From assembly GCA_026686845.1 (NCBI GenBank), contig JAIVEN010000021.1, positions 10,992,001 to 11,056,000 of the forward strand: 64,000 nucleotides of DNA, given 5' to 3'. The notes under the pieces are model-generated. The model did no database searches and was not told where the DNA came from. It worked only from the letters and a program-made list of their open reading frames with translations. The stretch comes from Adenanthera pavonina (Eukaryota; Streptophyta; Magnoliopsida; Fabales; Fabaceae). Every line of letters begins with the position of its first letter. Positions within the stretch are counted from its first letter, which is position 1. The translations under genes were made by a program, and so were the position numbers. This document shows, in pieces, positions 22,721-35,400 of this stretch.

Positions 22721-24486
22721 TCAACATATATATATATCTCTAGGTATTGGCTTGATAAAAGGATCAGCAATCATTTGACGTGTAGAAATATGGCAAATTG
22801 TAACACTTTTCTGTCCTATGGCATCTCTTACAAAATTATACTTGGTGTCTATGTGCTTTGTTTTACTATGATACTTGGGATCTTTAGTGTAGGCAATGGA
22901 AGCCTTACTATTACAGTTTATCAAAATTGAATCCAATTTATCACCAATGATCCCTAAGTGTTTTATGAATCTTTTCAACCATACTGCTTCTTGTACTGCT
23001 ACAAAACATGCAACGAACTTTGCTTCCATGGTAGATAAAGCAATACAAGTCTGTTTCTTGCTACACCAAGATATAGCTCCATTGTTTAGTAGAAAAACAT
23101 ATCCAAAAGTCGATTTGCACTCATCTAGATCTCCTCCCCAATCTGCATCGGAGTATCCTACCAAGCGTAAATCGCTTCCTTGATAACATAGGGCATAATC
23201 TGCTGTGCCTTGCAAATATCTCAGGATTCTCTTCACAACTTTCCAATGTTTCAGTCTAGGGTTTGACTGGTACCCACTGACCAAACCAACTGCATAACAT
23301 ATGTCTGGTCTCGTACACATCATGGCATACATTAAACTACTAACTACACTGGAATAAGGGACTCTTTCCATTAGCTTCTTTTCAGACTCAGTCTAAGGAC
23401 ACATACCTCGGCTCAGATTTTCTTCTCTTGAAATAGGGGTATCCATAGGTTTATAGTTTTTCATATTGAATCGCTCAAGAATTTTCTCAATGTAATTTTT
23501 CTAAGAAAGGGATATTAATTTTCTTGAACGATCTCTATGGATCTTAACTCCTAGTATATAATCAGCTTCATCCATATCTTTCATTTCAAAATTTGAAGAT
23601 AGTTATTCTTTGATAGCTATAATTGATTTTAGACTATTTCTGGCTAATAGTATATCATCCACATAAAGGGATAATATCACAAGATTCTTTTCAAAATTCT
23701 TGATGTATACACAGTGGTCCTCGTCGATCATCCGGAAATTGTACGAGGTTATAGTTTGGTGAAACTTCAAATACCACTGTCTGGATGATTGTTTAAGTCC
23801 TTAAATGGACCTTTTTAACTTGCAGACTTTATTCTCTTTTCCTTTCTCAATAAAACCTAATGGCTGTTACATATATATATTTCTTCATCCAGTTCACCAT
23901 TTAAAAATGCGGTTTTTACATCCATTTGATGTAATTCTAAATTTAAACTTGCTACTATTGTCAGAATTAGTCTTATGGAGTTAAAACGCACAACAGGTGA
24001 AAAAGTATCTTCAAAATATATACATTCCTGTTGAGTATACCCTTTTGCCACTAATCAAGCATTGTATCGTTCAATCGATCTATCTGCATTTCTCTTAATT
24101 TTGAGAATTCATTTATTCCCAATTGCCTTAAGTTCACATGGAAGATTGACTAAATCCCAGACTTGGTTTATCCTCATTGAATTCATTTCCTCTTCCATTG
24201 CTTTCTTCCATTCATTACTAGCAGGGCATGATAAAGCCTCATGTATTGAACTAGGCTCATCATAATCTTGTGGGGTAACTATAAGTGCAGTCCCTTCTAT
24301 TGGGAAACATCTCTTTGGTACACTTTCTCTGTTACTTCTTCGCAGTGGGATCTCTTGTAAGTTGTTCTGTTCTTGGACAGAATCTTGCACTTGTCCTTGT
24401 GAGCTCCCACTCGAATTAAGAAGTTGAGATATATAATTCAGTTTCTTCATGTATCTCATAAAGAAATACAGTACGATATACCTCAC
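22721..24486 (-). pseudogene. Copia-1 reverse transcriptase and RNase H
   Basis: The minus strand encodes the copia RT. It includes the N-terminal block with DVKTAFLNGELDEEIY near 23870-23940, the catalytic YVDD motif intact near 23645-23670, and a C-terminal RNase H domain (22721-23371) with GYSDADWGGD, the STMEAKF motif and the terminal HIDTKYNFVRD region. Stops and frameshifts interrupt it between 23372 and 23860 and again near 24060. An intact copy would convert element RNA to cDNA. The RNase H frame is the longest preserved piece, 216 residues. Confidence 0.85.
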
Positions 24487-25891
24487 CCCTGCTAGGAAAT
24501 TCGTTTTCTAGAAATATTGCATTTCTAGATTTTATTTCAGTCACACTTCCATCTTGGTTTTCTCCAATGAAAATATAACCTTTAGATTGTTCAGAGTAAC
24601 CAGTAAAGATACATTTCTTCTCTCTTGGACCTAGTTTTCCATATTTATGGGAAAGATCATGGACATAAGCTGCTGACCCCCAGGGTTTTAAAATATTTAA
24701 ATCCGGTTTACGATTTGTCCATCGCTCATAGGGTGTTGATGTGACCGATTTTGAGGGTACACGGTTAAGTATGAAGGCTGCTGTTAAAATTGCATCTCCC
24801 CAATATGAAATGGGTAGATTGGCTTGTGCCATCATGGATCTAACCATGTCTAGTAATGTTCTATTTCTTCTTTCGGCTACACCATTTTGTTGTGGGGTGC
24901 CAGGAATTGTAAGTTGTCTTACTATTCCCTTTTCTTCACAGAGCTTTTTGAATTGATCCGATAAATATTCACGTCCACGATCAGTTCTTAATGCTTTGAT
25001 TTTCTTGTCCATTTGATTTTCAACTATGTTCATATATCGTCTAAAACATTCTAGTGCTTCAGATTTATGTGACATCAAATAGACATAACCAAATCGCAAG
25101 TAATCATCAATGAAAATGATGAAATAAACAGCTCCATGTTTTGCCCTCACACTCATAGGACCACAAACATCTGAATGGATTAATTGCAATGGAGTTTCTG
25201 CCCTAGTTCCAGTTCCAAATGGTTTTCTAGTTGCTTTACCAGCCAGGCAATGCCCACACAAGGACATTTCCATTTTATCAATTGTACCTAGCAATCCTTC
25301 TTTAGCTAGTTTAATCATTATATTTTGATTAATATGTCCTGGTCTAGCACGCCAAGCATTAATATCAACATTTGAATTGGAAGAAGTTGCAAAGAAATCA
25401 TGCATATAAAAATCACTAATAATGTCCATAACAAAGAACTTCTTTGAAAGAAAAGCTGAACCATAAAAGGTTATCCTCAATGAAATGTCTACTACTTTAT
25501 CATAAAAATTTATATTAAACCCATAAATTAATAAGCAGGAAATAGAAACTAAGTTCCGTTGGATGTCATGTGCATGGAGTACATCATAGAGGATCAAGGG
25601 TTTTCCACCTCGCAAAGTTAATTTGCAGGTTCCTATGCCTCTCACCTTAATTCTCGCGTTGTTACCAACATAAAGCTACTTGCTTTGATTTGGCAACCGA
25701 CGGTACTCTGTAAAGGATCCTCGATCCCTGCTCATGTGGTCTGTGGAGCCTGAGTCAATTATCCAAGAAGAAGAAATAGTTTCTGTTAAAAAAACAGTGC
25801 TTGAAACATAAGACATATGTGAATTAACATAATTCATTAATATCTTTTCACGTTCATTTTGCTCAAGGTAATCCCTTGTAAAATGACCCAT
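24416..25891 (-). pseudogene. Copia-1 protease, GAG-pre-integrase and integrase
   Basis: The minus strand carries the aspartic protease motif DSGST near 25745-25760. A pre-integrase zinc region follows with CGHCLAGKATRKPF; the first His of its HHCC motif is replaced, giving WRARPGH. The integrase core comes next. All three catalytic residues are present, in IHSDVCGP, LRTDRGREY and QNGVAERRN. The 409-residue frame 24416-25645 is unbroken, which is notable because both flanking regions contain stops. The usual position between protease and RT is the copia order. Confidence 0.85.
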
Positions 25892-26710
25892 TTTCAGGCA
25901 GGAATAGCACTTAACCTTACTCAGGTCAGTCTTCTTCTTCTTTCCGCCTTTCTTCCTTCTTTTCTTGAAAGGTTTATTTCCCTTTTTAAATTTCGGACCA
26001 TTCTTCTTACCCTTTCTTTGATATTTCTTGCCCCTTTTAGAATTGAGCTTAGGGTTAGAAGTTCCTGCTTCTTCAGTCAGATAGGCTTGTCCAGAGGCTC
26101 TTTAGGCCTCTAGACGTTCATCTTCAAGCTCCAGGTGTTTCGCCACATCACTAAAAGTGTTTATATTCTCATTATGAGTTAAGTTGACTTTCATGTGTTC
26201 CCAACTTGAAGGGAGTGACCTTATGATAGTCTGGATCTGCTGTTCATCAGACAATTCATGCCCAGCTTCCTTTAGTTCTCTGATCATGCTGGCCATCTCT
26301 CATGGATGCTGTTTCATAGGAGTATTATGCCTTAACTTATAAGCATCAAACTTAATTGTTAGCCTCCTCAGTTTGGTAGTAGAGGTACCTTCAAACTTAT
26401 CCTTTAATGCCGTCCACATTGCTTGTGCATTTAAATATTTCTCATACTCACACATTAGGTCATTGGCCATAGTACCCGGTATAGTAATACGTGCTATGTT
26501 GTTCTTCCTTTTCCATGCCATGTAGACCTCTTGGTCTCTCCTATGCTGGGCAGTATTACCGGCTTTAGGTTGTACCATGACTACAGTCAGTGGTTCAACA
26601 GCATCTTGTTCTTCCAATATATATGAAACCTTTCAGTGCCAGATGTCCTAATTGTCCCCATTTGGTTTATCTTCCTTATTCATTTCAGCTATTATACTCT
26701 TGGTTGTCAT
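25868..26710 (-). pseudogene. Copia-1 gag
   Basis: Minus-strand pieces at 26300-26617 and 26102-26296 match the copia gag (UBN2-type) domain, with EVYMAWKRKN, AMWTALKDKFEG and a later SLPSSWEHMK. The start is probably near 26710, because two in-frame stops separate the upstream NGDN-type segment from the long frame. A zinc knuckle near 25880-25912 reads CYSCLKMGHFTRDY, with the last Cys replaced by Tyr. The protein would package element RNA. It is inactivated by stops. Confidence 0.75.
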
Positions 26711-27174
26711 TCTCAAATTAGTTACTAGACTATCCCACATAAAAGATTTCTATTATTGAGCTGAACTAAAAAATATATTAATAAAATATACATGTAGCAC
26801 AGTACTCTATATACAATGTCATATACTTTTATTATTTCTTATGAGAACAATAATAATTCCATTAGTTCCATGATTAGGAGACCACAAGTGTATCTCCCAT
26901 CACGCGGATACTAGTGTTACTATTATTTTCTATTACGATTTTAATACAAGTACTAGAATAATTAACTAAAAAAAACTCGTATTTTAAGAGTTCCCACTCA
27001 AATAAAGCATATATTAAAAAAAATATTAAATCCATACAAGAACATAGTCATTGTACAAAAAAATAATAATAATAAAAAAACAATATACATAAATTAAACA
27101 GGAAAAAAGAAATTAATAATTTTCCTCTTAAGAATGTGATCCGTTATTTTCATGGCTCTATTAATCATATCTAC

Positions 27175-27576
27175 TCAGGTATAATCTGAATATTTCTTAT
27201 TTTGTGTATTCAGATTTTCTCTTAACTTAATAATGACGTTTGCGAAGAACTCAGCATTTTCCATATTCACCACAAAGTGTGAATACTTTACAAGAATTAG
27301 ATACAAGTATTTTAAATGTTTTATTTTTGTTACATCTTTATTTGCTATGTCTTGTGCTACAGAGCGGGTAAGGGGTTGATCTACTTCTTGATCTTCAATT
27401 TTAGGTTCTTCAAAAATAATTTCATCTTCTTTTGACCCATTTGGATCTGTATAAACATCTTGAAGTTCCTCAGGATTTTCTTCTTCTTCTAGAAACTCCT
27501 CATCAGGATCTTCATCAAAAAATTCACCCTCTGGAATAAGTTTTTCCAAATACTTAACTTGGAGAACCATATCCAA
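27175..27576 (-). CDS. Acidic 133-residue ORF upstream of gag in Copia-1
   Basis: An unbroken frame lies on the element's coding strand, between the 5' LTR and gag. Residues about 15-75 are very acidic (EEFLEEEENPEEL and similar), and the C-terminal part is Leu/Lys-rich with a possible helix (KIKHLKYLYLILVKYSHFVV). I do not recognise a family. It may be an accessory element ORF, captured host sequence, or chance in a long leader. Only the uninterrupted length and skewed composition argue that it is coding. Confidence 0.35.
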   Translation of the reverse strand: MDMVLQVKYLEKLIPEGEFFDEDPDEEFLEEEENPEELQDVYTDPNGSKEDEIIFEEPKIEDQEVDQPLTRSVAQDIANKDVTKIKHLKYLYLILVKYSHFVVNMENAEFFANVIIKLRENLNTQNKKYSDYT

Positions 27577-28812
27577 CTATTTCAGTGCTTTCAGAATTCT
27601 CTTGCTTCATTATTTTTACCTTCAATAAAATAGTAGAAATTATTAAAATAATTTTGAAAATTTTTTTAAATTAAAAAAATGCACTGAAATAGCTTTAAAT
27701 AGATCCAACATTACCTCAAAACTAGGCAAATAGTATATCAAATTGAAGATCTCGAATTTAAGAATTTTTAGAAGCAAACAGTGGCCAAAAATACCTTTTC
27801 ATGTGCCCCCATGCGCCCCAAGAATGTCCAGACTACAAAAAAAAATGAAAAAAAATTAAGTCCACACGCGAGGGCAGCACGTGAACTCCACGCGCCGTCC
27901 TAGACGGCAAATCCAGCCACACGCACCAGCCAGACATCTTCCATGCATCGCCGGCGTTCTGATAGTGTCCTCCACGTTTTCAAATCACGTGCTAATGGGC
28001 CCCACGCGCCACATCAGCAATCCCAACACTCCTTTTTTTTGCTTTTGGGCCCAAAATGAAAAAAAAATTTTTGTTGTTGGGTTGGTTATCTGCGGCCCAA
28101 GAAAAATTTTTCTTTTTTCGTTGGGTTAGTCTGCTGTGGCCCAAAAAAAAATTTTTTTTTATACGCAGCCTATTATTAGTTTTATTTTTTTTTTAAAGGT
28201 AAAACGACGTGTCGTTTTGGCATTTCGCCAAAACAACGCATCGCTGAGGTCATCCCTGACCTCCCGTCGGGTCAACCGACCCGGTACGGACTCGGTGGCG
28301 GACCTGCCAACCTGTCACTGTTTTTTGCCATTTTCGCCTTCGTTCGGCATCCGTTTGAGGCGATCTTGGTGTCATTTTTCTCGTCTCGTCGTCCTCTACA
28401 TGATGGTGACCTCCTTTTGTCCAAAAAATTTCAATTTGGATAAACCCAATTTTTGAGTTTTCCTACGATTCTTAAAGCTTTTTTCGCCATTATTTCTCTA
28501 ATCCGGTGTTCATTTTAATGCCAATTTAGTGGCCTTTTTCTCGTCTCTTTATTCTCTACATGATGGTGTATATATTTTCTAGGAAGGGATTATTTTTACA
28601 GAACTCAAAAAACTGTACTGTGTATAATAATTTTTTTTAAAATTTGAGATCTCCTATATCGAATCCTATTTGCATATCTTATGAGTATAAACAGTATACA
28701 AAATTATACAAAAAAAACTGATAAGAAAAATGTACCGTATGTAAATTATGAAACTCAGAGAAACAATTTCTAATTTTCAAGTGAAAAATTTGCAGCGGAT
28801 ATAGATTTTCCC
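27577..28812 (-). other. Copia-1 5' leader with GC-rich block
   Basis: Non-coding sequence lies between the 5' LTR and the acidic ORF. 27860-28420 is far richer in G+C than the rest of the element and contains ACGACGTGTCGTTTTG-type palindromic sequence. CTCGTCTC...CTCTACATGATGGTG occurs twice (near 28380 and 28540). A standard tRNA-Met primer site was not found next to the LTR at 28813, so the primer site is mutated or different. Confidence 0.5.
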
Positions 28813-28863
28813 TGAATCTAAACACATGTCGATCGAGAATGTATACTTCCACACAGAGAAAAT
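28813..28863 (-). repeat. Copia-1 5' LTR, broken part 1
   Basis: GAGAATGTATACTT(C/T)CACACA matches the inner end of the left LTR at about 21150-21185. It stops abruptly at the nested element. The rest of this LTR is at 40078-40444. Confidence 0.8.
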
Positions 28864-31305
28864 TGTCGCACCTGGAAAAATACGACGGAAGAAAAAAGAG
28901 AACAAATCTAGTTTTCGAGTGAAAACTGACTTGTGAGGAGTCACCATCAAAATTTTAAGGAAAAATCTTGGGAAACCGAATTGAAGAGGAAAAGGACGGT
29001 CTGCGTAGTCAGAGTTGGATTCAGGAGTCAATTGTGTGTGGGGAAGGTGTTAAGCACCCCACAACACCCGTTCCTAGGAACGGTTACCTTACCTGGATTG
29101 TGTAAATTAATATGGTTAAAAAATATCTTTTGATTTTCCTTTTATTATTCACATGCGAGAATAAGGATAGAGAAGAATTTAAGAAGATTTGTAAAATTTG
29201 GACAATGGAATAAGAAAAATAATTTAACTTAGAAATTAAGGGGATTTAGAGAAAAAATGAGGAAAAAGAAATTTAAGAAAATAGATGAAAAAATAAAATA
29301 AAAAAATAAATTAAATTAGGATTGAGAATATTTAAGCAAAAGGAGAAAAAGGAATTTAGAAAATAAATTGGGAAATATTTATTAAATTAAAGGAAAAAAT
29401 ACCAAATAAAATCAGATAATATTTATTTATTTACAAAGGCGGACTTGACCCAGGATCAGAGCCTGGGGTCTACGTACCCTGCAATGGGAATCAAAGTCCA
29501 CGTAATTCGGGACTAGAAATACGTGTCTGTTGGTTGATATTTTTTTTTATTTTTATAATAAGAGAAAGTTAATGGAAAATGATTTAACTTTTTGCAAACA
29601 AAACAATTTTTTGAGATTGAGTTGGTGTGTTTTTATTTGCGAAAAGACAATTTAATTCCGCTTACTTTTATTTTGTTTGAAATTATTTTTTGTTTTTCTT
29701 TGATTTTTGAAAATGCTTTTATTTGATTTTTTGAAAAACCTTCACATATATTTTATTTTATATTATTTTTTTTTGTATTTTGGAAATTTTACCTTTTCTC
29801 TTTAAGGAAAACAACCGATCTACTTATTGCAAACTCGCAGTTATACCCAGTAGGTCGGTTCTTTAAGTACCTGCGAAAGTCCTAAACTTTGCGGTATAAA
29901 GGTTCTATTTAAAATGCCGTATAATAATTTATTAGATATTTTAAAATAAAATTTGTTACGTTATTTTATTTTTTGAAAGGTGGTTATTTTTCTTAAAAGA
30001 AAGCTACTTAGCCGACATATCTACGTGGATTCGCAATCTCACGCGACAAACTCAGTAAACCCTAATACCTGCGTGGGTTCCAAAAATCTCATGTGGTATG
30101 GTTATTAAGTCAATTGTTTATTCATTTTATTATTGTTATTGTTATTATTATTATTATTTAAAAAAAAACAACTAAATATTATTATCTCTTTAAAATGTTT
30201 CAAAATATATTTTGTTAAAATATATATATATATATAAGACTAAAAGTTATTTACAACTCACTTGTCTAGATCATATGCCTATATGGGCTCGCAGACCCAC
30301 GTGGCAACATGATTAGATGACATGCCTGTATGGATTCAAAAAAACCTCACGTGGCGTGATCACTAATTCAACGATTTGTTTATCTATTTATGAGTATATA
30401 TATATATATATATATTTTATTTTTGTTTATTTATTTATTTATTTTTTATGTTATAGGAAAATAACTTTCAGTAAAAGGAAAAGCCATTGAGGCCTACCAT
30501 ACGCCTATAATGTACTCATGCACCCATGTGGGCTCACAATGTCAGGCCCATATGAAAGCTCCTTAAAATAACCCATATTCTCAACATCCGGCCCACAAGA
30601 AAAACAATCAAAATATCCATAACATAGTTCCTGAGGCCCAACCCATAAGAATAATTGATCCACAAACATTCATCAAAACATTTCCCCATGTCAGGCCCGA
30701 AACCAGTCAAAAGCCCATAATCTAAAAGGCCAGAGTCCCCTGAGGCTTAATTCTCACAAATAACAGCATAGTGTCACCACCACGCGAAGCAGGACAAACT
30801 CAAATAGCAACACATTCAACAACACATTCAGGCAAGAGTTCATGGCAAAAACATTAATTACCCTCACAAAATTCCTCAGAGTCAGAGTACCAATTATCGT
30901 GAATTTGGGCAAAGTTTAAACAACAAACTAGGAATCCAGATGAAATTATGATCCAATCAAGCAATTTACGCATCAACTCAATACACAAAACATTATCTCG
31001 CAGGTTCACAGGCCCCTTTTCATGAAGACAAGTCCAGAAAATCAAACCGAAGCCAAAAGAAAGTAAAAAAATGAACTAACCCCAGTATCGCCGGAGAAGG
31101 AAAACAAACCGTGCTCGTTCCCCACTGCCTTCCTTTTCTCACGGCTTCCTCGAAAGTAATCTGGCTTTCTCGATTGATTACCTCTGCTTTTCACTTTTTC
31201 GCGGTGTCCAGACCTCTCCAGTTTTCACCTCGGGCTCCCGGTTTTGGGTTCTCGGTCTCTCTCCTCTGCTCTCACAATCTCACGGTCTCTCGGTCTCGGT
31301 GATTC
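28864..31305. repeat. Solo LTR-A, left part
   Basis: It starts TGTCGCACCTGG at 28864 and continues at 39255-40072 (ending GGGGTGTTCACA). The total is about 3.26 kb without the inserted gypsy element. The flanks AAAAT (28859-28863) and AGAAT (40073-40077) are a 5-bp duplication with one mismatch. No internal region of this family is present, so it is a solo LTR. It is homologous throughout to LTR-B (32464-36025). The long LTR and a GGGAAGGTGTTA-type block resemble Tat/Ogre-lineage gypsy LTRs, which is an inference. (TA)n runs lie near 30220 and 30400. Confidence 0.8.
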
Positions 31306-32183
31306 TGATGAAGGCAAGTTAAGGGAAACAATGGGTCATGGACAAATTCAAGACCCGCTTTAAGGCATTGGAGGACCAATGACCAGAGCTAGGACCAAAG
31401 CCATGAAGCAAGCCATGAATGGGTTGATCCAAAATATGATTAACATGGAACCATTGTATTTGAATGATTTTGAGGCCCAAAACAAAGAAAGAGACAAGCT
31501 GAAAATGTGGAGCCAAATTATAGTCAACAAGCCCAACTTGAAGAAGGCCCAATATGGAGAATTCACTTAAAATACATGTGCTTCTCATGTGGTCATTAAA
31601 AGTGACGTTTTTAATAAGTTTTATTAGAATTATTTTAGTCAATTTGTTTCCTTTTCAATAAAAGGCAAATAATGATATGATTTGCTTTACTTTATGCATT
31701 TAAGAGGAGCTAACATTTTCAAATTCAAAATTAGAATTAAATGCTCCTTTTGACTTAGGATTTCCTTTTTGTATTAATTAGCATTAATAAGGTTAGGTTT
31801 GTGGGGTGAATTAGAGTTAGTTTGTGGGTTAATACTTGCCTATAAATAGGCACATCTTGTACTCTTGTAAACCACAATATGAATGAATGAATTTCTTTTC
31901 AGCAACTTTATTGTTGTTCAGTGAGTTCTTTCTTGCTTATCCTTGAGTGCCAGAAAGAATGAGGACTTACCAAGGAGTGGTGATCCTTGTGGCGTCCCGG
32001 AGTTAGGATTCAAGAGACGGGTTCTCTTGGAGTCTACTTCCTTCGACCAATATTTTGTTCAGTCTTCTTATTTCATCGTGTTTATTTTCTTTAGTTTTTG
32101 TTCATTGTTATTCTTCATTGCTCTTGTGTTCAATTTATCTTTCCTTGAGTTGCACGATCCTTATATCAAAGAAGACTCTTAGG
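31306..32183 (+). repeat. Gypsy 5' LTR, missing its last 26 bp
   Basis: 878 bp are collinear with 38351-39228 without net length change. The last 26 bp of the 3' LTR (39229-39254) have no counterpart here, and no tRNA-type primer binding site follows. A small deletion has therefore removed the end of this LTR together with the primer site. Confidence 0.85.
31841..31850 (+). promoter_or_regulatory. TATA box of the gypsy 5' LTR
   Basis: TATAAATAGG lies in CCTATAAATAGGCAC, about 535 bp into the LTR, the expected place for a U3 promoter. The same sequence is preserved in the 3' LTR at 38886-38895. The start of transcription is not determined. Confidence 0.6.
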
Positions 32184-32463
32184 TTTTGAGAATTTAAATT
32201 TTTGGATCTTTGACTTTGAGATTGTCACTTAAAACATTACTTCTTGATTTAAGTTCAAATTCAATTTTGCACTCTCATAGGAAGCAAGAGTGAGTGGTAA
32301 AAGGTAAGAGTGTAATTATATCATTTTTGGAAAAAGCCTTTAAAGTGTGCAAAATACGAGTGAACTTACATCATTTTGAGTGCAACACGTGAGAGAGTGG
32401 TGAGGTCCATTGCTCTTTGAATTTGCACTTTCCATTGCTCTTTGAATTTGCACTAACATTTCA
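32184..32463 (+). other. Gypsy leader before solo LTR-B
   Basis: Non-coding sequence between the 5' LTR and LTR-B. TTGCTCTTTGAATTTGCACT is repeated in tandem near 32410-32453. The leader continues at 36026 directly before gag. Confidence 0.6.
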
Positions 32464-35400
32464 TGTCGCACCTGGAAAAATGCGACGGAAGGAAAAAAGA
32501 GAACAAATCGTGTTTTCATGTGAAAACTGATTTGTGAGGAGTCGCCACCAAAATTTCGAGGAAAAATCTTGGGAAACAGAATTAAAGAGGAAAGGATGGT
32601 CTGCGTAGCTAGAGTTGGATTCGGGAATCGATTGTGCGTAGGGAAGGTGTTAGGGACCCCACAACATCCGTTCCTAAGAACGGTTACCTTACGTTGATTA
32701 TGTAAACTAATATGGCTCTAAAAATATTTTGGTTTTCCTTCTATTATTCACATGCTCGAGTAAGAGTAGAGAAAAATTTAAGAAAATTTGGAAAATAGAA
32801 TAAGAAAAATAATTTGACTTAGGAATTAAAGGGGTTTAGAGAAGAAAATGAGGAAAAAGAGATTTAAGAAAATAAATTGAAAAATAAGATAAAGAAAACA
32901 AATTAAATTAGGATTAAGGATATGAGGAAGAAGATAAATTGAGAAACATTTGTTAAATTAAGGAAAAAAACACTAAATAAATTAGAAAATATTTATTTAT
33001 TTACAAAGGCGGACTTGACCCAGAATCAGAACCTGGGGCCTACGTACCCTGCGATGGGGATCAAAGTCCACATAGTTTGGAACTAGAAATGCGTGTCTGT
33101 TGGTTGGTATTTTTTAATTATAAAATTTTGTGATAAGAGAAAGTTATTTGAAAATAATTTAACTTTTCGCAAACAAAACCATTATCTAAGATTGAGTTGG
33201 TGTGTTTTAATTTGTAAAAAGATAATTTAATTCCGCTTACTTGCTCTTATTTTATTTGTTTTGAAAACATTTCTTTTATTATTTTTATTTTATTTTAAAA
33301 ATGTTTTTATTTGATTTTTGATTTTAAAATGATATATTTTTGTACTTTTGGAAAACCATCACATTTTTATTCTTTTGAAAATTCCTCTTTTTTTTTTTTA
33401 TGAAAACCAATCTATCTGGTGCAGACTTGCAGTCATGCTCACTAAACCGATTCCTGAATTACCTGCGAAGGTTCTGAAACCTGGTGGTATAAGGGTTTTA
33501 TTAACCTTTAAAGCAAAACTTTAGAAAATACTACTACATTTTTTCAAATGAAAATTTTATTATATTATTAGATAAAATTGGGAAAGAACTTGTTACGATA
33601 TCATAATTTATTTTTTGAAATATAATTATTTTCTGAAAAAGAGTCATTTAACTAATATATCTACGTGGATTCACAATTTCACGCGATAACTCAGTAAACT
33701 TAAATACTTGCGTGGGTTCTGAAAACTCACGTGGTATAGCTGTTAAGTCGGTTATTTCTATTATATAAAAATTTGAAAATCAACAAATATTATTCATATA
33801 AAATACTTCAAGATATATTATATTGCAAAACCATACAGCACAGAGTTGTTTATTCATTTACGCGGACTTGCAGACTCACACGACACCGTGATTAATGGAG
33901 ACACCTGTGTAAGCTAAAAAAAAAAAAAACTCATAGGACGTAATTATATAGGCAATTATTTATTTACTCACTTTACGACCTTTTATTTATTGATTAAGAA
34001 AAACAAACTTTATGTGCCAAAAATTGTTGAGACTTATTGTGAGTGATCCCTTATAATGCACCCATACCCCTATAGGCTTCTAATGACAGGCCCACACAAA
34101 GACACACACACAAAATAAAAAAAAATAAAAATGAAAAAAAACTTTGTAGCAGGCTTCTCCATGTCGGGCCTATAGGAAAAGCAGACCAAAATGTTCATTC
34201 CCAACATTCCTAAGGCCCAAGCCGTAAGGAGAAACAACTGCCCATAATCAACATTTCAATGATGGGCCTTTGAGGAAACGGACTGGCGCTTATAAGGCCC
34301 AATGAGGAGACAATACATACTATTGAGGATGCGGCATTCATGACTGGAAACAAACACGGGGCTATTCGAAACTTGACCTCTCAACTCACCCGAAGTTTTA
34401 TCAGTTGACATCAATTCTAGTGCCAAATTCTTTTCTTTCTTTAGACATATACGATTCCTCCTCAGAACTTGCACAGCTACCAACTAACCCCAACAACTGG
34501 GTTCCTAATAATTCCCACTACACGCTCCTAAGTCTATGAGCACAAGACATGGTTAATTAATCAGAGAAGCAAGCAGCACACGAACAAACTTAAATATCCC
34601 GATTTCCAGTCAAGGCAGTCAAAGCTGATGAGATTTTGCATAGTTGGTTCAGAAGACAGTATGTATAAACTAACCCAGGGATTCCCAAAGCTCATAAATA
34701 AATTGAAGGACCTCAGTAAATCAGCCTACATCGAAATAAATGGCCCAATCTAGACCGGAAATACCCAATCCTAAATTCCTGCTAACAGACCTGTGTCTCA
34801 TGCGTGGCAATCAGAAACAGAATGCAAACCAAAATTCACACAAGGATTTTCATCACCAGGGCCTTAACCAATGATACAAGAATTGTCTAAGCATGCATTC
34901 TTGAGAAAGGACAGAAATCCTTCGACTCAACAACTTAGTGTTCACAGGACAGACCCAGGATTCAACAATTTTTAGCAAAATCCGAAATTGAAATAGCAAA
35001 TTTTACCGAAACTGGATCTCTGCAACTCGGTGATCAGGGTCTCAAGCTCAGTCCTCAGGCTTCATCCCCCTTTGCTCTGGTGGCTTCCTCTTCCTCTCTC
35101 GGTCTCGGTCCCTTGGCTTACTCCTTCCCTTCTCTTCTCCAAGCTCTACTCTACTCTCAGAATCCCTGCCTCAGATTTTCCCAAAATCTTCAGGGCTTTT
35201 TCCTCGTGATCCTTCCCTCTCTTCTCCAAGCTTTGCTCTGCTCTTAGAATCCCTGCCTCAGATTGTCTCCATCCCCAGGGCCTCTTTTTACTGATCTCCT
35301 TCCCCACGGCTCCGTCGGTCCCTTTTATAGAGCTTCCACGGCCAAGGAGAAAGGAGTCCCGTGCATGTGGTCCTTGGTTCTTCCAATTGCGTGCACGTCT

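Noticed and set aside
27881..28456. Plus-strand frames in the Copia-1 leader
   Set aside because: They are antisense to the element and explained by the high GC content of the leader.
31319..31642. Minus-strand frame of 107 codons, repeated at 38364-38687
   Set aside because: It lies antisense inside the gypsy LTRs. The repeat is simply the second LTR.
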